DNA of 13,244 bases from Planctomycetales bacterium (GCA_025997475.1 BNUQ01000054.1:1-13244), one strand, 5' to 3'. Positions 1 to 6,714 are shown, counted from the stretch's first letter. The notes: generated by a model not told the origin, from the sequence alone. A program made the numbers and translations.

Positions 1-21
1 ACCAACTAAAAACTACCAACT
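1..21. repeat. Heptanucleotide array, three units, cut by the window edge
   Basis: Three consecutive 7-bp units read ACCAACT, AAAAACT, ACCAACT. This is the same 7-bp periodicity seen in almost every other intergenic gap of the window. The array may continue to the left of base 1. Confidence 0.6.
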
Positions 22-31
22 CTGTTCTTCT

Positions 32-127
32 GGGCGTCCCCGCTCGAACCTCCTTCTATTGGTTAATGAAAACCGGTCCCTGCCATCAGGAAAGCCCACT
101 TTCATCCCAAACGAGCGGGATACGCCC
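32..127 (+). ncRNA. Candidate structured RNA (rod-like, nested stems) upstream of a terminator
   Basis: Bases 32-46 pair with 112-127 to give about 14 base pairs with one small internal mismatch. Inside it, ATGAAA (66-71) pairs with TTTCAT (100-105), and CCTG (79-82) pairs with CAGG (87-90) around a CCAT loop. The stems are correctly nested, and a strong rho-independent terminator follows at 137-167 on the same strand. This fits a small stand-alone RNA of roughly 140 nt, or the structured 3' UTR of a gene left of the window. It cannot be a leader for a plus-strand gene, because the next gene is on the minus strand. I compared it by eye with SRP RNA, 6S, tmRNA and RNase P RNA and saw no diagnostic motif. 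The family is unknown and the RNA call is an inference from pairing. Confidence 0.4.
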
Positions 128-136
128 CCCAAATAA

Positions 137-167
137 AAAAAAGACCGCCTTCGGGTGGTCTTTTTTT
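137..167. terminator. Bidirectional rho-independent terminator with UUCG loop
   Basis: GACCGCC (143-149) and GGTGGTC (154-160) form a 7-bp stem with one G-U pair and a TTCG tetraloop. A run of As lies before it and a run of Ts after it, so it can work in both directions. It would end the minus-strand gene whose stop codon is at 182-184 and whatever is transcribed from the left on the plus strand. Confidence 0.88.
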
Positions 168-181
168 AATTGCTCTTGTGG

Positions 182-766
182 TTACGTCAACACGGCATAA
201 AGCCATAAATAGCGGTAGTTCTGCGCGCGGCGACGGACAACGCCGCCGTTGTCGGGGAAATTGACCAACTCGTCGGAAAGCACGCGGCAGAGGTCTAAAA
301 ATTCTTCGTAGCCCATTTCGTTCAGCGCGGCGTAACTGTAAAGCGGCGTCGCTTTCGCCAGCGCGCGCGTGAAACCGCTACTGCGACACACAAACCGCGT
401 CGGACGCGCGGCGCATAAAATTTCGGTGAGCGTTACCAAACCGGCTTGCGGGAATTTCGCGGCGCGGTAGCGGGCGGCGAAATCGCCGGGCGTGGTCAAT
501 AACTTAATCAACGCCTCGACGATGCGCTCGGCATCGTTCACGCGCCCCAAATTCGTCAAACGTATCGGCACGCCGTTAAAACTAAGCCGCCGCAAATGTT
601 CGTAAATTTCGGCGGGCGGCATCCGCCGCAAATTTTCCGGTTCAAGCACGGTCGCGGCGTCGGTCGCCAAATTGTCCACCCACGCCCAGCGTTCGGTAAT
701 TTCCGCGGCGGTCAATCCGGCAAATTTTTGCCGCGCCAAATCGGCGAAAGCGTCGGTCCAGTTCAT
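182..766 (-). CDS. Hypothetical protein, 194 aa
   Basis: I do not recognise the family. The protein is soluble, with no signal peptide or membrane segment. It is mostly helical in character, with an acidic, Leu/Ala-rich N-terminal half (1-100) and a C-terminal half holding an aromatic, Arg-rich stretch (about 120-190, ending in a YRYLWLY-like tail). The segment around residues 90-160 faintly recalls the helical N-terminal regions that precede AAA+ GTPase modules in McrB-type restriction proteins, but this is an impression, not a match. The start ATG (764-766) is well placed 8 bases after GGAG. The gene stands alone: no neighbour shares its strand for 700 bp, and it ends two dozen bases from a bidirectional terminator. 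Codon usage matches the other genes, so it is very likely real. Its function is unknown. Confidence 0.8.
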   Translation of the reverse strand: MNWTDAFADLARQKFAGLTAAEITERWAWVDNLATDAATVLEPENLRRMPPAEIYEHLRRLSFNGVPIRLTNLGRVNDAERIVEALIKLLTTPGDFAARYRAAKFPQAGLVTLTEILCAARPTRFVCRSSGFTRALAKATPLYSYAALNEMGYEEFLDLCRVLSDELVNFPDNGGVVRRRAQNYRYLWLYAVLT

Positions 767-984
767 CGTTTTTTCTCCGTTAACAAGGTTTTTAAGCGGT
801 TTCAGGAGTTTATGGGAATTAAAACCTTAAACATCTCGCCGCGAAGCGGCAACGGCGCTTTTATTCCTGCCGGAAAGCGGGCGGGAAAACGATAATTTCT
901 TGCCGAAAATGCAACTTTATTTGCAAAGCGTTGCCACGCAATAATTTGTGCGGCAAAAAAGTATCCGTGCCGAAAAGAATTATC
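767..984. other. Intergenic gap with little recognisable content
   Basis: This is the upstream region shared by the minus-strand hypothetical gene and plus-strand flgM. It holds one short perfect hairpin (GCCGC-GAA-GCGGC, 838-850) and no heptamer array, which sets it apart from most gaps here. I see no convincing sigma-70 promoter for the minus-strand gene. Open frames across it overlap on both strands and are not supported as genes. Confidence 0.5.
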
Positions 985-1011
985 TAAAGATTGACTTGGG
1001 GGAGCCGATAA
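985..1011 (+). promoter_or_regulatory. Sigma-28 (FliA-type) promoter of flgM
   Basis: The sequence reads TAAAGATT (985-992), exactly 11 bases, then GCCGATAA (1004-1011). The established FliA consensus is TAAAGTTT-N11-GCCGATAA, so the -10 element is perfect, the spacing is exact and the -35 element differs at one base. Transcription would begin about 1018-1020 and leave a leader of some 50 nt before flgM. Finding it directly before the gene for the anti-sigma-28 factor makes chance very unlikely. Confidence 0.93.
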
Positions 1012-1068
1012 TAGAGGCGGAATTTGTGGCAAAATTTGTCTCACGGACGAGGGAAAGGCAGGTGTATC

Positions 1069-1404
1069 ATGAACGGCATCACAACCTATCAGAATTTGGC
1101 GGCGCAATTTCTGTCGTCAAACGACACTAAACGCGCGGCGGGCGGCGAAACCGAAAAAGAAAAAATCGACCGCCGGACGACCGAAACCAAGACCCCGCCT
1201 CGCGCCGACGGCGTGGAATTGTCGGAAGAAGCGCGGCGCGGCGCGCAGGTCTATGGGATGACCAAAAAATTGCAGGAAATCCCCGACCCGCGCGAAGAAA
1301 AAGTCGAAGCCATTATTCGGTCGCTCAAAGAAGGGTCGCTCGTCAGCGACGAAGCGGTGCGGGGTAGCATCAAGCGAATGCTCAATTCCGGCGTCGTGTT
1401 CTAA
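1069..1404 (+). CDS. flgM: FlgM-like anti-sigma-28 factor, 111 aa
   Basis: FlgM binds the flagellar sigma factor sigma-28 (FliA) in the cytoplasm and blocks late flagellar genes until the hook is complete, when it is exported. The family signature is in the C-terminal half: DGVELSEEARR (about 47-57), then LQEIPDPREEKV, then a helix pair ending in SDEAVRGSIKRML. The N-terminal ~45 residues are polar, Lys/Glu-rich and low in complexity, as expected for the disordered N-terminus of FlgM. Length is normal for the family (about 90-115 aa). I chose ATG 1069 because it follows a purine-rich GGGAAAGGCAGG and keeps the family length; an in-frame ATG at 1024 would lie a few bases after the predicted transcription start and add an unrelated extension. 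The gene is a single-cistron unit with its own sigma-28 promoter and terminator, away from other flagellar genes. Expression by the sigma factor it inhibits gives a feedback loop. Confidence 0.92.
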   Translation: MNGITTYQNLAAQFLSSNDTKRAAGGETEKEKIDRRTTETKTPPRADGVELSEEARRGAQVYGMTKKLQEIPDPREEKVEAIIRSLKEGSLVSDEAVRGSIKRMLNSGVVF

Positions 1405-1410
1405 CCACAA

Positions 1411-1476
1411 AGTTAAAAGTTAAAAGTTTAGCCGACCACCATCCATCTCAACTTTCAACCCTTAACTTTCAACTTT
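1411..1476. repeat. Heptamer element 1: inverted arms AGTTAAA / CAACTTT
   Basis: The left arm (1411-1430) has AGTTAAA units. The right arm (1449-1476) has four units, CAACTTT, CAACCCT, TAACTTT, CAACTTT. The arms are largely reverse complements separated by 18 bases, so the transcript can fold into a long AU-rich hairpin just after the flgM stop codon. Confidence 0.8.
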
Positions 1477-1481
1477 TAATT

Positions 1482-1515
1482 AAAAAAACTCCAACCGCTC
1501 GGTTGGAGTTTTTTT
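1482..1515. terminator. Bidirectional terminator between flgM and the lipoprotein gene
   Basis: ACTCCAACC (1488-1496) pairs perfectly with GGTTGGAGT (1501-1509) around GCTC. A poly-A run precedes it and a run of seven Ts follows. It lies between two convergent genes, flgM (+) and the lipoprotein gene (-), and would serve both. Confidence 0.95.
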
Positions 1516-1539
1516 GCGTTCATATCATACAGCCGAAAT

Positions 1540-1944
1540 TTATTTCGCTTCCGGCGTAATGGTAACCGTGCCGTCCTGTTGCGGCTTAACCTGAATTGTC
1601 GCGGTATCGGCGACATTCACGCGAATCGCGTTGTCTTGCGCGGCAACCGCTCCCGGACGACCGCCTTGCGTCGGTTGCGCCGTGACCGTCACCGCTCTGG
1701 GCGTTTCGGTTTCGTGAATGAAAACTTTGCCGACCGGCTGGCTTCTCAACCATTCCAACGTCCCTTCGGGATACGTCCGCACACCCGAAGTTTCGCCCGC
1801 GATAAAATCAAGCGATTCAATCTGGCAATCGTCGCATTCGCCGACGAAATGTTTGACTTGACCCGCCTTGCAGGTTTTGCAAGTAGAACAACCGGCGAAC
1901 ACCACCGCCACCGCCACCACCAACACCAAGCCCAAATTACGCAT
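1540..1944 (-). CDS. Small cysteine-rich lipoprotein, 134 aa
   Basis: The N-terminus is a clear lipoprotein signal: a short MRN n-region, a Val/Ala/Leu hydrophobic core (residues 4-16) and a lipobox ending A-G-C with the acylated Cys at position 19. The mature protein would be anchored in the inner or outer membrane, facing the periplasm. Four more cysteines follow, so the start reads C19-x2-C22-x2-C25 and then C37-x2-C40. That spacing could bind a metal or form disulfides. The rest (residues 60-134) is Thr/Val/Gln-rich and probably beta-strand, with no recognisable domain. The start ATG has a good AAGGAGAG ribosome binding site. The gene is monocistronic and shares a terminator with flgM. 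I cannot name the family. Confidence 0.82.
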   Translation of the reverse strand: MRNLGLVLVVAVAVVFAGCSTCKTCKAGQVKHFVGECDDCQIESLDFIAGETSGVRTYPEGTLEWLRSQPVGKVFIHETETPRAVTVTAQPTQGGRPGAVAAQDNAIRVNVADTATIQVKPQQDGTVTITPEAK

Positions 1945-2056
1945 TGCTCTCTCCTTTTCCTAAAAAAAATAAAGTAAAAATCGTTTTCGTTCGATAAAAC
2001 CTACTTCCGGTCAACAACGGGCGTAATGTAAAGCCGCGTCGCCAAAAGTCAAGAGC

Positions 2057-2183
2057 AATTACGAATTACGAATTAAAATTACCAAGAGCAGAGTTTATGG
2101 TTTGGCAATGGCTACGATTCGCGCACTATCATAACTTCGCCGCTCTTTCAACTTTCAACTCTCAACTCTCAACTCTCAACTTT
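2057..2183. repeat. Two unlike heptamer arrays (AATTACG and CAACTCT/CAACTTT)
   Basis: The first array (2057-2077) is AATTACG, AATTACG, AATTAAA. The second (2149-2183) is CAACTTT, three CAACTCT units and CAACTTT, and it ends four bases before the GTG start of the acetyltransferase gene. Unlike other pairs here, the two arrays are not reverse complements of each other. The 70 bases between them show nothing else I can identify. Confidence 0.85.
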
Positions 2184-2187
2184 CAAA

Positions 2188-2736
2188 GTGGACGCCGCCC
2201 TGCTCACCGCCGCCGCAATCACTCCCGCCGTCGCCGAGCGCTTGGCGCGTTTGTTGGTTCGCGTTTATCCCGCCGAAAAAACGGTCGGCGAAATGACGGC
2301 GCACATCCTTACATATTTGGGAACGCTCGCAAATTTTCGCGCCGCCGTTATCGAAAACGACGACGAAGTTTTAGCCGTTGCCGCCGGCGTTACGCGCTTG
2401 ATTAGGCACGGCGCGACCGGCGACACGGAAAAAATAATCGCGCTTTTCGCCGTGGCGACGCATCCGCAATTTCGCGGGCGCGGCTACGGCGCGGCGGTGG
2501 TCAAAGCGCAATTCGCGCGCGCGGGACACGATGCGCCGAGCGCGTTATGGCAAACCGCCGTTCCGGTTTTTTACGAAAAAATCGGCGCCGTCCGCGTCCG
2601 CAACCGCTTTGTCAATTCGCGCAATTTATCCGCGCCGGACGCCAATCCGTTCTGGGAACCGGCGGTTATGGTCTATCCGCCCGCCGCGTGGCGCGACCAC
2701 GACGAAGTGATTGACTTGTTGGGTGTGGGATATTGA
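2188..2736 (+). CDS. GNAT-family N-acetyltransferase, 182 aa
   Basis: This belongs to the GNAT fold, which transfers an acetyl group from acetyl-CoA to an amine; the substrate cannot be told. Motif A is plain: FAVATHPQFRGRGYGAAVV, with the acetyl-CoA pyrophosphate-binding R-G-R-G-Y-G at residues 96-101. Motif B follows as PVFYEKIGAV (about 126-135), where the Tyr of FYE is the usual general-acid position. Residues 20-60 fit the variable N-terminal helices. The start is GTG at 2188. No ATG, GTG or TTG lies upstream in frame before a stop, and no Shine-Dalgarno is visible because a heptamer array occupies the leader. The true start could only be GTG 2188 or a codon further in. The gene converges on pyruvate kinase. 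No operon partner is visible. Confidence 0.85.
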   Translation: MDAALLTAAAITPAVAERLARLLVRVYPAEKTVGEMTAHILTYLGTLANFRAAVIENDDEVLAVAAGVTRLIRHGATGDTEKIIALFAVATHPQFRGRGYGAAVVKAQFARAGHDAPSALWQTAVPVFYEKIGAVRVRNRFVNSRNLSAPDANPFWEPAVMVYPPAAWRDHDEVIDLLGVGY

Positions 2737-2738
2737 GG

Positions 2739-2841
2739 CAATTAACAATTAACAATTGACAGAAATAAAATTGGCAAGCGGAGTGGAGCGGCAATCTTCT
2801 GAAATTGTTAATTGTTAATTGTCAATTGTAAATTGTTAATT
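2739..2841. repeat. Heptamer element 3: inverted arms CAATTAA / ATTGTTA
   Basis: The left arm (2739-2759) has three units CAATTAA, CAATTAA, CAATTGA. The right arm (2804-2838) has five units of the ATTGTTA type. They are reverse complements over about 21 bases around a 44-base spacer. The element fills the gap between two convergent genes and begins three bases after the GNAT stop codon, so its RNA hairpin may act as a weak terminator or 3' stabiliser. No T-run typical of an intrinsic terminator is present. Confidence 0.85.
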
Positions 2842-2848
2842 TTGCCCT

Positions 2849-4342
2849 CTACCGCCGCCCGCGCGAGGCGTTGATGCGTTGCGATTTTTTTTGGTTGGTG
2901 CGGTCGAATATCGCCGCGCTACCGGAGAGTTGCGTTACTTCAATTCGGTTGGAGTGGTCGATAACGTCAAACGGATTGCCGCCGATTAACACGATATTGT
3001 CCGCGCCACCGCAAAAATTATTGGAGCGCAGATATTCTTCGGCTTGCGCTTTCAAGTCCTGATTAGCGCTGATGTCGGGACTGCACACCGGGTCCACGCC
3101 CCAAAACAACCGCATTTTGCGCGCCACTTCGGGACTGCGGGTGAACACCACCAATCGCACGAACGAGCGGCATTTCGACAAATACATCGCCGTCCGCCCG
3201 CTGTGCGTGAACGCCACAATCGCCGCCGCCGACAACTGCTTGGCGATGTGATACGCCGCGTTGCTAAGCACGTCGCCAATCGGATGATAAATCCGCGTCC
3301 GCCGCCAATTCCAATGCGGACTGCCGTCAATCGCCAATTTATGCTCGACCGCCTCCGCCACGCGCACCACCAATTTCACCGCCTCGGCGGGATTGCGCCC
3401 AATCGCCGTTTCCGTGGTGATGATAATCGCGTCCGCGCCCTGAAAAATCGCGTTTGCCACGTCGTTGGTTTTGCCGCGCGCCAGCGCCGACTGCGCCTCG
3501 GCGCTGTCCAAAATTTGCGTCGCCACCAACACCAATTTGTCCGCCGTGTTGGCGCGGTGAATTAAATTCTGCTGAATCACCGGCACGCGCTCGACCGCCA
3601 ATTCCACCGCCAAATCGCCGCCCGCGACAATAATTCCGTCGGCGGCGTCGATGATGCCGTCGATGTCGTCGAGGGCGTCTTCCTTTTCGATTTTCGCCAG
3701 CAACAGCGGCGGGTTGACAAATTTCTCGGTGATGCGCCGGACTTTGTTGATGTCGTCGGTGCTCCGCACAAACGGCACGGCGACGTAGTCGAAACCGATT
3801 TCTTTACCGGCTTCCAAGTCGGCGAAGTCCTCCGGCGTAATCGACGGCGTGGACAGCGCGATGCCGGGCAAGTTGATGCCCGCGCCGCTGTGCAGAACGC
3901 CGCCTTGCGCGACGCGGCAACGCACGTCGGCGCCGGTGGCGCTGATGACTTCGAGTTCGATATTTTTTTCGTCGAGGAAAATCCGCGCTTTCGGCGCGAC
4001 GTCGCGCGGCAGTTGTTTGTAATTGGTCGAGAACAAAATGGCGGTGCCGACGGTCGCGGCGGCGGTGATGGTCAATTCCTGCCCCTCGCGCAATTCGATT
4101 TTGCCGCCGGCGATTTCGCCGACGCGGATTTTCGGTCCGCGCAAATCCTGCATCAGCGCGACGGCTTTGCCGGTGCGACCGGCGGCTTCGCGCACGGCTT
4201 CGCAGGCGGCTTGATGCGTTTCGAGCGTGCCGTAGGCGAAATTACAGCGAAACACGTCCACGCCGGCGGCGATGAGTTGGCACAACGTTTCGACTTCAAC
4301 CGACGCCGGTCCCAGCGTCGCTACAATGCGCGTTTGCCGCAT
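2849..4342 (-). CDS. pyk: Divergent pyruvate kinase, 497 aa
   Basis: Pyruvate kinase makes pyruvate and ATP from phosphoenolpyruvate and ADP. The full architecture is present: TRIVATLGPAS at the N-terminus, barrel domain A, lid domain B (about 70-165), the rest of the barrel to about 340 and the C-terminal domain (about 350-475, with the SGRTA motif). Catalytic Arg32, Asn34, Arg73, Lys217, Glu219 and Asp243 are retained. Several signature residues are not: NFSHG is NFAYG (Ser to Ala36, His to Tyr37), ARGD is AGGD (Arg to Gly241), and PRPTRAE is SALARGK, so the catalytic Thr is Ala288. Lys71 in GPKIR replaces the Glu of K+-dependent enzymes, a known mark of K+-independent ones. The start has AAGGAG seven bases upstream. 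It is either a divergent active enzyme or a relative with altered activity. Confidence 0.88.
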   Translation of the reverse strand: MRQTRIVATLGPASVEVETLCQLIAAGVDVFRCNFAYGTLETHQAACEAVREAAGRTGKAVALMQDLRGPKIRVGEIAGGKIELREGQELTITAAATVGTAILFSTNYKQLPRDVAPKARIFLDEKNIELEVISATGADVRCRVAQGGVLHSGAGINLPGIALSTPSITPEDFADLEAGKEIGFDYVAVPFVRSTDDINKVRRITEKFVNPPLLLAKIEKEDALDDIDGIIDAADGIIVAGGDLAVELAVERVPVIQQNLIHRANTADKLVLVATQILDSAEAQSALARGKTNDVANAIFQGADAIIITTETAIGRNPAEAVKLVVRVAEAVEHKLAIDGSPHWNWRRTRIYHPIGDVLSNAAYHIAKQLSAAAIVAFTHSGRTAMYLSKCRSFVRLVVFTRSPEVARKMRLFWGVDPVCSPDISANQDLKAQAEEYLRSNNFCGGADNIVLIGGNPFDVIDHSNRIEVTQLSGSAAIFDRTNQKKSQRINASRGRR

Positions 4343-4360
4343 GGTGTTGCTCCTTTTTTC

Positions 4361-4507
4361 AGTGGGCAGTGGTTAGTGGGCAGTGAGCGAAAGTTGTTAG
4401 AGTTTAGCGTTGAGAGTTAAGCGGCGGATGCGCTTCGCGCGTTTTTCAAAACAAAACTCCACCATCTAAACGCTAATCTCTTAACTCTAAACTCTAAACT
4501 CTGTCCA
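4361..4507. repeat. Heptamer element 4: inverted arms, AGTGGGC, AGNGTTN and CTAAACT units
   Basis: Four units AGTGGGC, AGTGGTT, AGTGGGC, AGTGAGC (4361-4388) lead into four degenerate units AGTTGTT, AGAGTTT, AGCGTTG, AGAGTTA (4392-4419). After a 46-base spacer come CTAAACG, CTAATCT, CTTAACT, CTAAACT, CTAAACT and CTGTCCA (4466-4507), the reverse-complement type of the second set. The spacer holds a GCGCTTCGCGC palindrome and the octamer AAACTCCA (4454-4461). The array starts six bases upstream of the pyruvate kinase Shine-Dalgarno. Confidence 0.85.
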
Positions 4508-4523
4508 CTCATAAAACGCCGGA

Positions 4524-4552
4524 TTGTAAATGCCCCGCCCGCCGAGTATAAG
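4524..4552 (+). promoter_or_regulatory. Sigma-70-type promoter of the heptose-bisphosphatase gene
   Basis: TTGTAA (4524-4529), a 17-base spacer and TATAAG (4547-4552) match the housekeeping consensus at five of six bases in the -10 box and four of six in the -35 box with ideal spacing. Transcription would start near 4559, about 23 bases before the ATG. Confidence 0.6.
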
Positions 4553-4581
4553 AGGCGACTCCCTCCGAAAAGGCGGAATTT

Positions 4582-5121
4582 ATGACAAAAATCACCGACA
4601 AAAAAAACGCGGCGCCCGTCGTAATTTTAGACCGCGACGGCACGATTATCGCCGACAAGAATTATTTGGCGCGCGCCGAACAGGTCGAACTGTTGCCGAA
4701 CGCGGCGGCGGGCTTGCGGCAAATGCAACGCGCCGGTTGCCGCTTGCTGGTCGCGACCAATCAATCGGGCATCGGGCGCGGCTACTTCACCGTCGCCGAT
4801 TATGAAAAAGTGGCGACGCGATTGGCGGCGCTGTTGGCGGACGAAGGCGTGCGTTTGGACGGCGTGTATTACTGTCCACATTCGCCGACGGACGGTTGCG
4901 CCTGCCGCAAACCCCGCGCCGGTTTGGTCGAACGCGCCGCGCGCGAATGGCGTTTTGCGTGGCGCGATTGCGTGGTGATTGGCGACAAACCGTCGGACAT
5001 TGAACTCGGAAAAAATATCGGCGCGCGCTTGTCGATTATTATCGGCGCGGAAAAAGGCGGCGCGGACGCGGCGGTCGCCGATTTGGTCGAGGCGGCGGAG
5101 CGAATCAAAGTTGAAAGTTGA
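4582..5121 (+). CDS. gmhB: D-glycero-manno-heptose 1,7-bisphosphate phosphatase, 179 aa
   Basis: GmhB removes the 7-phosphate from heptose 1,7-bisphosphate in ADP-heptose synthesis for the LPS inner core, in the cytoplasm. HAD motifs are in order: DRDGT (nucleophile Asp17, acid/base Asp19), ATNQSGIGRG (Thr59), CRKP (Lys110) and GDKPSDIE (Asp135, Asp139). The zinc loop of the GmhB/HisB-N subfamily is complete: C98-x-H100 and C106-x-C108. Length fits GmhB (about 180-190 aa). The other reading is a histidinol-phosphate phosphatase, but no his gene is near. The start follows AAGGCGG by five bases, behind its own promoter. The last residues (KVES) and the TGA stop are read from a heptamer array, so the original C-terminus has probably been replaced. 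The porin gene follows on the same strand after 198 bp. Confidence 0.88.
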   Translation: MTKITDKKNAAPVVILDRDGTIIADKNYLARAEQVELLPNAAAGLRQMQRAGCRLLVATNQSGIGRGYFTVADYEKVATRLAALLADEGVRLDGVYYCPHSPTDGCACRKPRAGLVERAAREWRFAWRDCVVIGDKPSDIELGKNIGARLSIIIGAEKGGADAAVADLVEAAERIKVES

Positions 5122-5178
5122 AAGTTAAAAGTTGAAAAAACCGCTCTAATTTCAACTTTCAACTTTCAACTTTTAACG
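5109..5178. repeat. Heptamer element 5: inverted arms AGTTGAA / TTCAACT
   Basis: The left arm (5109-5136) has four units AGTTGAA, AGTTGAA, AGTTAAA, AGTTGAA. The right arm (5151-5178) has TTCAACT three times and TTTAACG. A 14-base loop separates them, so RNA here can form an almost perfect 28-bp hairpin. The left arm overlaps the end of gmhB and contains its stop codon. The hairpin lies between gmhB and the porin promoter and could limit read-through. Confidence 0.88.
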
Positions 5179-5186
5179 TTGAACTC

Positions 5187-5214
5187 TTGACTTGCCGGGC
5201 TTGCCTCCGACAAT
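5187..5214 (+). promoter_or_regulatory. Possible sigma-70 promoter of the porin gene
   Basis: TTGACT (5187-5192) is followed after 16 bases by GACAAT (5209-5214). Five of six -35 bases and four of six -10 bases fit the consensus. It would leave a leader of about 100 nt, in which I see no known riboswitch. Confidence 0.4.
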
Positions 5215-5319
5215 TTGAAAATTCGGTTTTGGCGATGGGCGACGACGAATTTCGCGGTCGCGCGGCGCCGGCATAACCGGTAAATTGCTTAAATTTTCAT
5301 CTGTGAAAGGAATAGCCCA

Positions 5320-6714
5320 ATGCAAATTTTGCCCAAAAGCGCGGCGGTCGTGTTATTCGCGGCGGCAATGTTGAACGGCGCGCGGAGCGACGAAGCCGCG
5401 CAGGTTAAAAATGACCTCGCGGCGGTACAAGCCGAAATGACGGCGTTGCGCGCCGAAATGGCGGCACAACGCGCGAACACCGGCGGCGAGCCGGAAGCGT
5501 TGCGGAGCGCCAACGGTAACGCCACCTTGCGCCTCGGCGGCGACTTCCGCGTCCAATATGCGACCGGTTGGGCTAACGATGTCCGTTCTTCGCCGACCGC
5601 CAACGACGGACGCAATTATAAATCGCAAGGCGCGGGTTGGGCGATTTCCTCCTCACACCTGACTTTCGATGTTAATTTGGCGGCGGACACTCGCGCTTAT
5701 GTTTCGTTGAGCGTCAACGGCGACGGCACCACCGGCGTCGGTAACCTCGTTGACAACGCTTACTTTGAGTGGCGCAACGTCGGCGGCGCGGAGGGCTTCG
5801 CGCTGAAAGTCGGTTTGCAATACATTCCGTTCGGGATGTATGGCAACGACGATTTTGGCGGCTACCAATTCGGCGAAGAGCAAGCCGCGTTGATTTCCAC
5901 GCCGCTGTATTTTACGAGCGGGAAAAATTTCGCCGGCGGTTTCCGCAACGCGCCCGTCGGCGTCGGCGACTTTGGCTTTCTCGGCGCGTCCGCCGCGCCG
6001 ATGGGCAATGCCAATCTCGGTCTGTTCACGCAACACAATTGGAACGACGAAGTGATGCTTAAAGCCGGCATTATGGCCTCGCCCATCAACGGCTTAGGCG
6101 GTAAGCACACCACGTTCGGCAACGACGCCGGCGTGAATAATCACAACGAATACCGCAGTATGGGCTTCACCGACCACGTCGTCGCCTTGCTGTATAATCC
6201 GTGTTGGTTTGAAGGTCTGCACTTGGAAGCGTCTTACGTCGGGCAATTGGACGACGGTTACGGCGAGTTCAAGCACAATGGCGATTATAAGTATGAGCCG
6301 AAAGGGACAAGTTCTTCCGCCGGCAATTCCGGTTACACGCCGTCGGTGGACATCGCGGCGGTCTATAAAGTGAATGACAAACTGAAATTTGTCGCGGAAG
6401 GCGTGGTTACGTGGAATGCGTATTACGGCGACGGCACGGAATGGGGCGCGGCGGTCGGCGCGGATTATCGCTTGACCGACAAGTTGACGTTAGCCGCGCG
6501 GTTCGACACGCTGAACGGCTCTTACGACGATGAACTGGTTCCGCTGAAAAGTTTGACGTGGTATCGGGCGAACTTCGGCGGTAAATACGATTTCGGCAAC
6601 AGTATCTACGTCAAAGCGCAATACTATCACGATTGGCTCTGCACCGGCGGCTACCGCGACGGCAACTGGAAAGACGCCGACGGCATCATCCTCGAAACGG
6701 GCTACTCGTTCTAA
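5320..6714 (+). CDS. Outer-membrane porin with N-terminal coiled coil, 464 aa
   Basis: The protein has a signal peptide (about 1-23, core VVLFAAAML, cleavage near A-R-S before Asp24), then a short heptad-rich helix (25-52) likely to form a trimeric coiled coil in the periplasm, then a long beta-barrel of alternating Gly/aromatic strands from about 68 to the end. It finishes in Tyr-Ser-Phe, the terminal aromatic recognised by the BAM machinery. LRLGGDFRVQY at the first strand and KVGLQYIPFGMY in the middle recall phosphate-selective OprO/OprP-type porins, but substrate cannot be read from sequence. The coiled-coil start resembles envelope-tethering porins of diderms. The start ATG follows AAAGGA by eight bases. 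A strong terminator follows the gene, and it sits downstream of gmhB in the same direction but probably has its own promoter. Confidence 0.85.
   Translation: MQILPKSAAVVLFAAAMLNGARSDEAAQVKNDLAAVQAEMTALRAEMAAQRANTGGEPEALRSANGNATLRLGGDFRVQYATGWANDVRSSPTANDGRNYKSQGAGWAISSSHLTFDVNLAADTRAYVSLSVNGDGTTGVGNLVDNAYFEWRNVGGAEGFALKVGLQYIPFGMYGNDDFGGYQFGEEQAALISTPLYFTSGKNFAGGFRNAPVGVGDFGFLGASAAPMGNANLGLFTQHNWNDEVMLKAGIMASPINGLGGKHTTFGNDAGVNNHNEYRSMGFTDHVVALLYNPCWFEGLHLEASYVGQLDDGYGEFKHNGDYKYEPKGTSSSAGNSGYTPSVDIAAVYKVNDKLKFVAEGVVTWNAYYGDGTEWGAAVGADYRLTDKLTLAARFDTLNGSYDDELVPLKSLTWYRANFGGKYDFGNSIYVKAQYYHDWLCTGGYRDGNWKDADGIILETGYSF

Noticed and set aside
38..60. tRNA T-arm-like GGTTCGAGC on the minus strand
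   Set aside because: The flanking bases do not form the 5-bp T-stem, and no acceptor or anticodon arm fits.
1024..1068. Upstream in-frame ATG for flgM
   Set aside because: It would lie almost at the predicted transcription start with no room for a leader, and the added residues do not belong to the family. ATG 1069 has a purine-rich site.
596..1107. Overlapping open frames on both strands across the start of the first gene and the flgM leader
   Set aside because: They are Arg/Pro-rich frames with no family motifs or ribosome binding sites. They conflict with the hypothetical protein gene and the sigma-28 promoter.
2097..2405. Open frame running through the CAACTCT array
   Set aside because: It is a different frame from the GNAT gene, and its N-terminal part is translated repeat followed by Arg-rich shadow sequence.
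4527..4548. Sigma-28 promoter for gmhB (TAAA and GCCGAGTA)
   Set aside because: The spacing is five bases too short. The same stretch fits a sigma-70 promoter well.
5038..5045. Second GCCGATAA-like -10 box on the minus strand inside gmhB
   Set aside because: There is no TAAA element at the right distance and no gene in that direction to drive.
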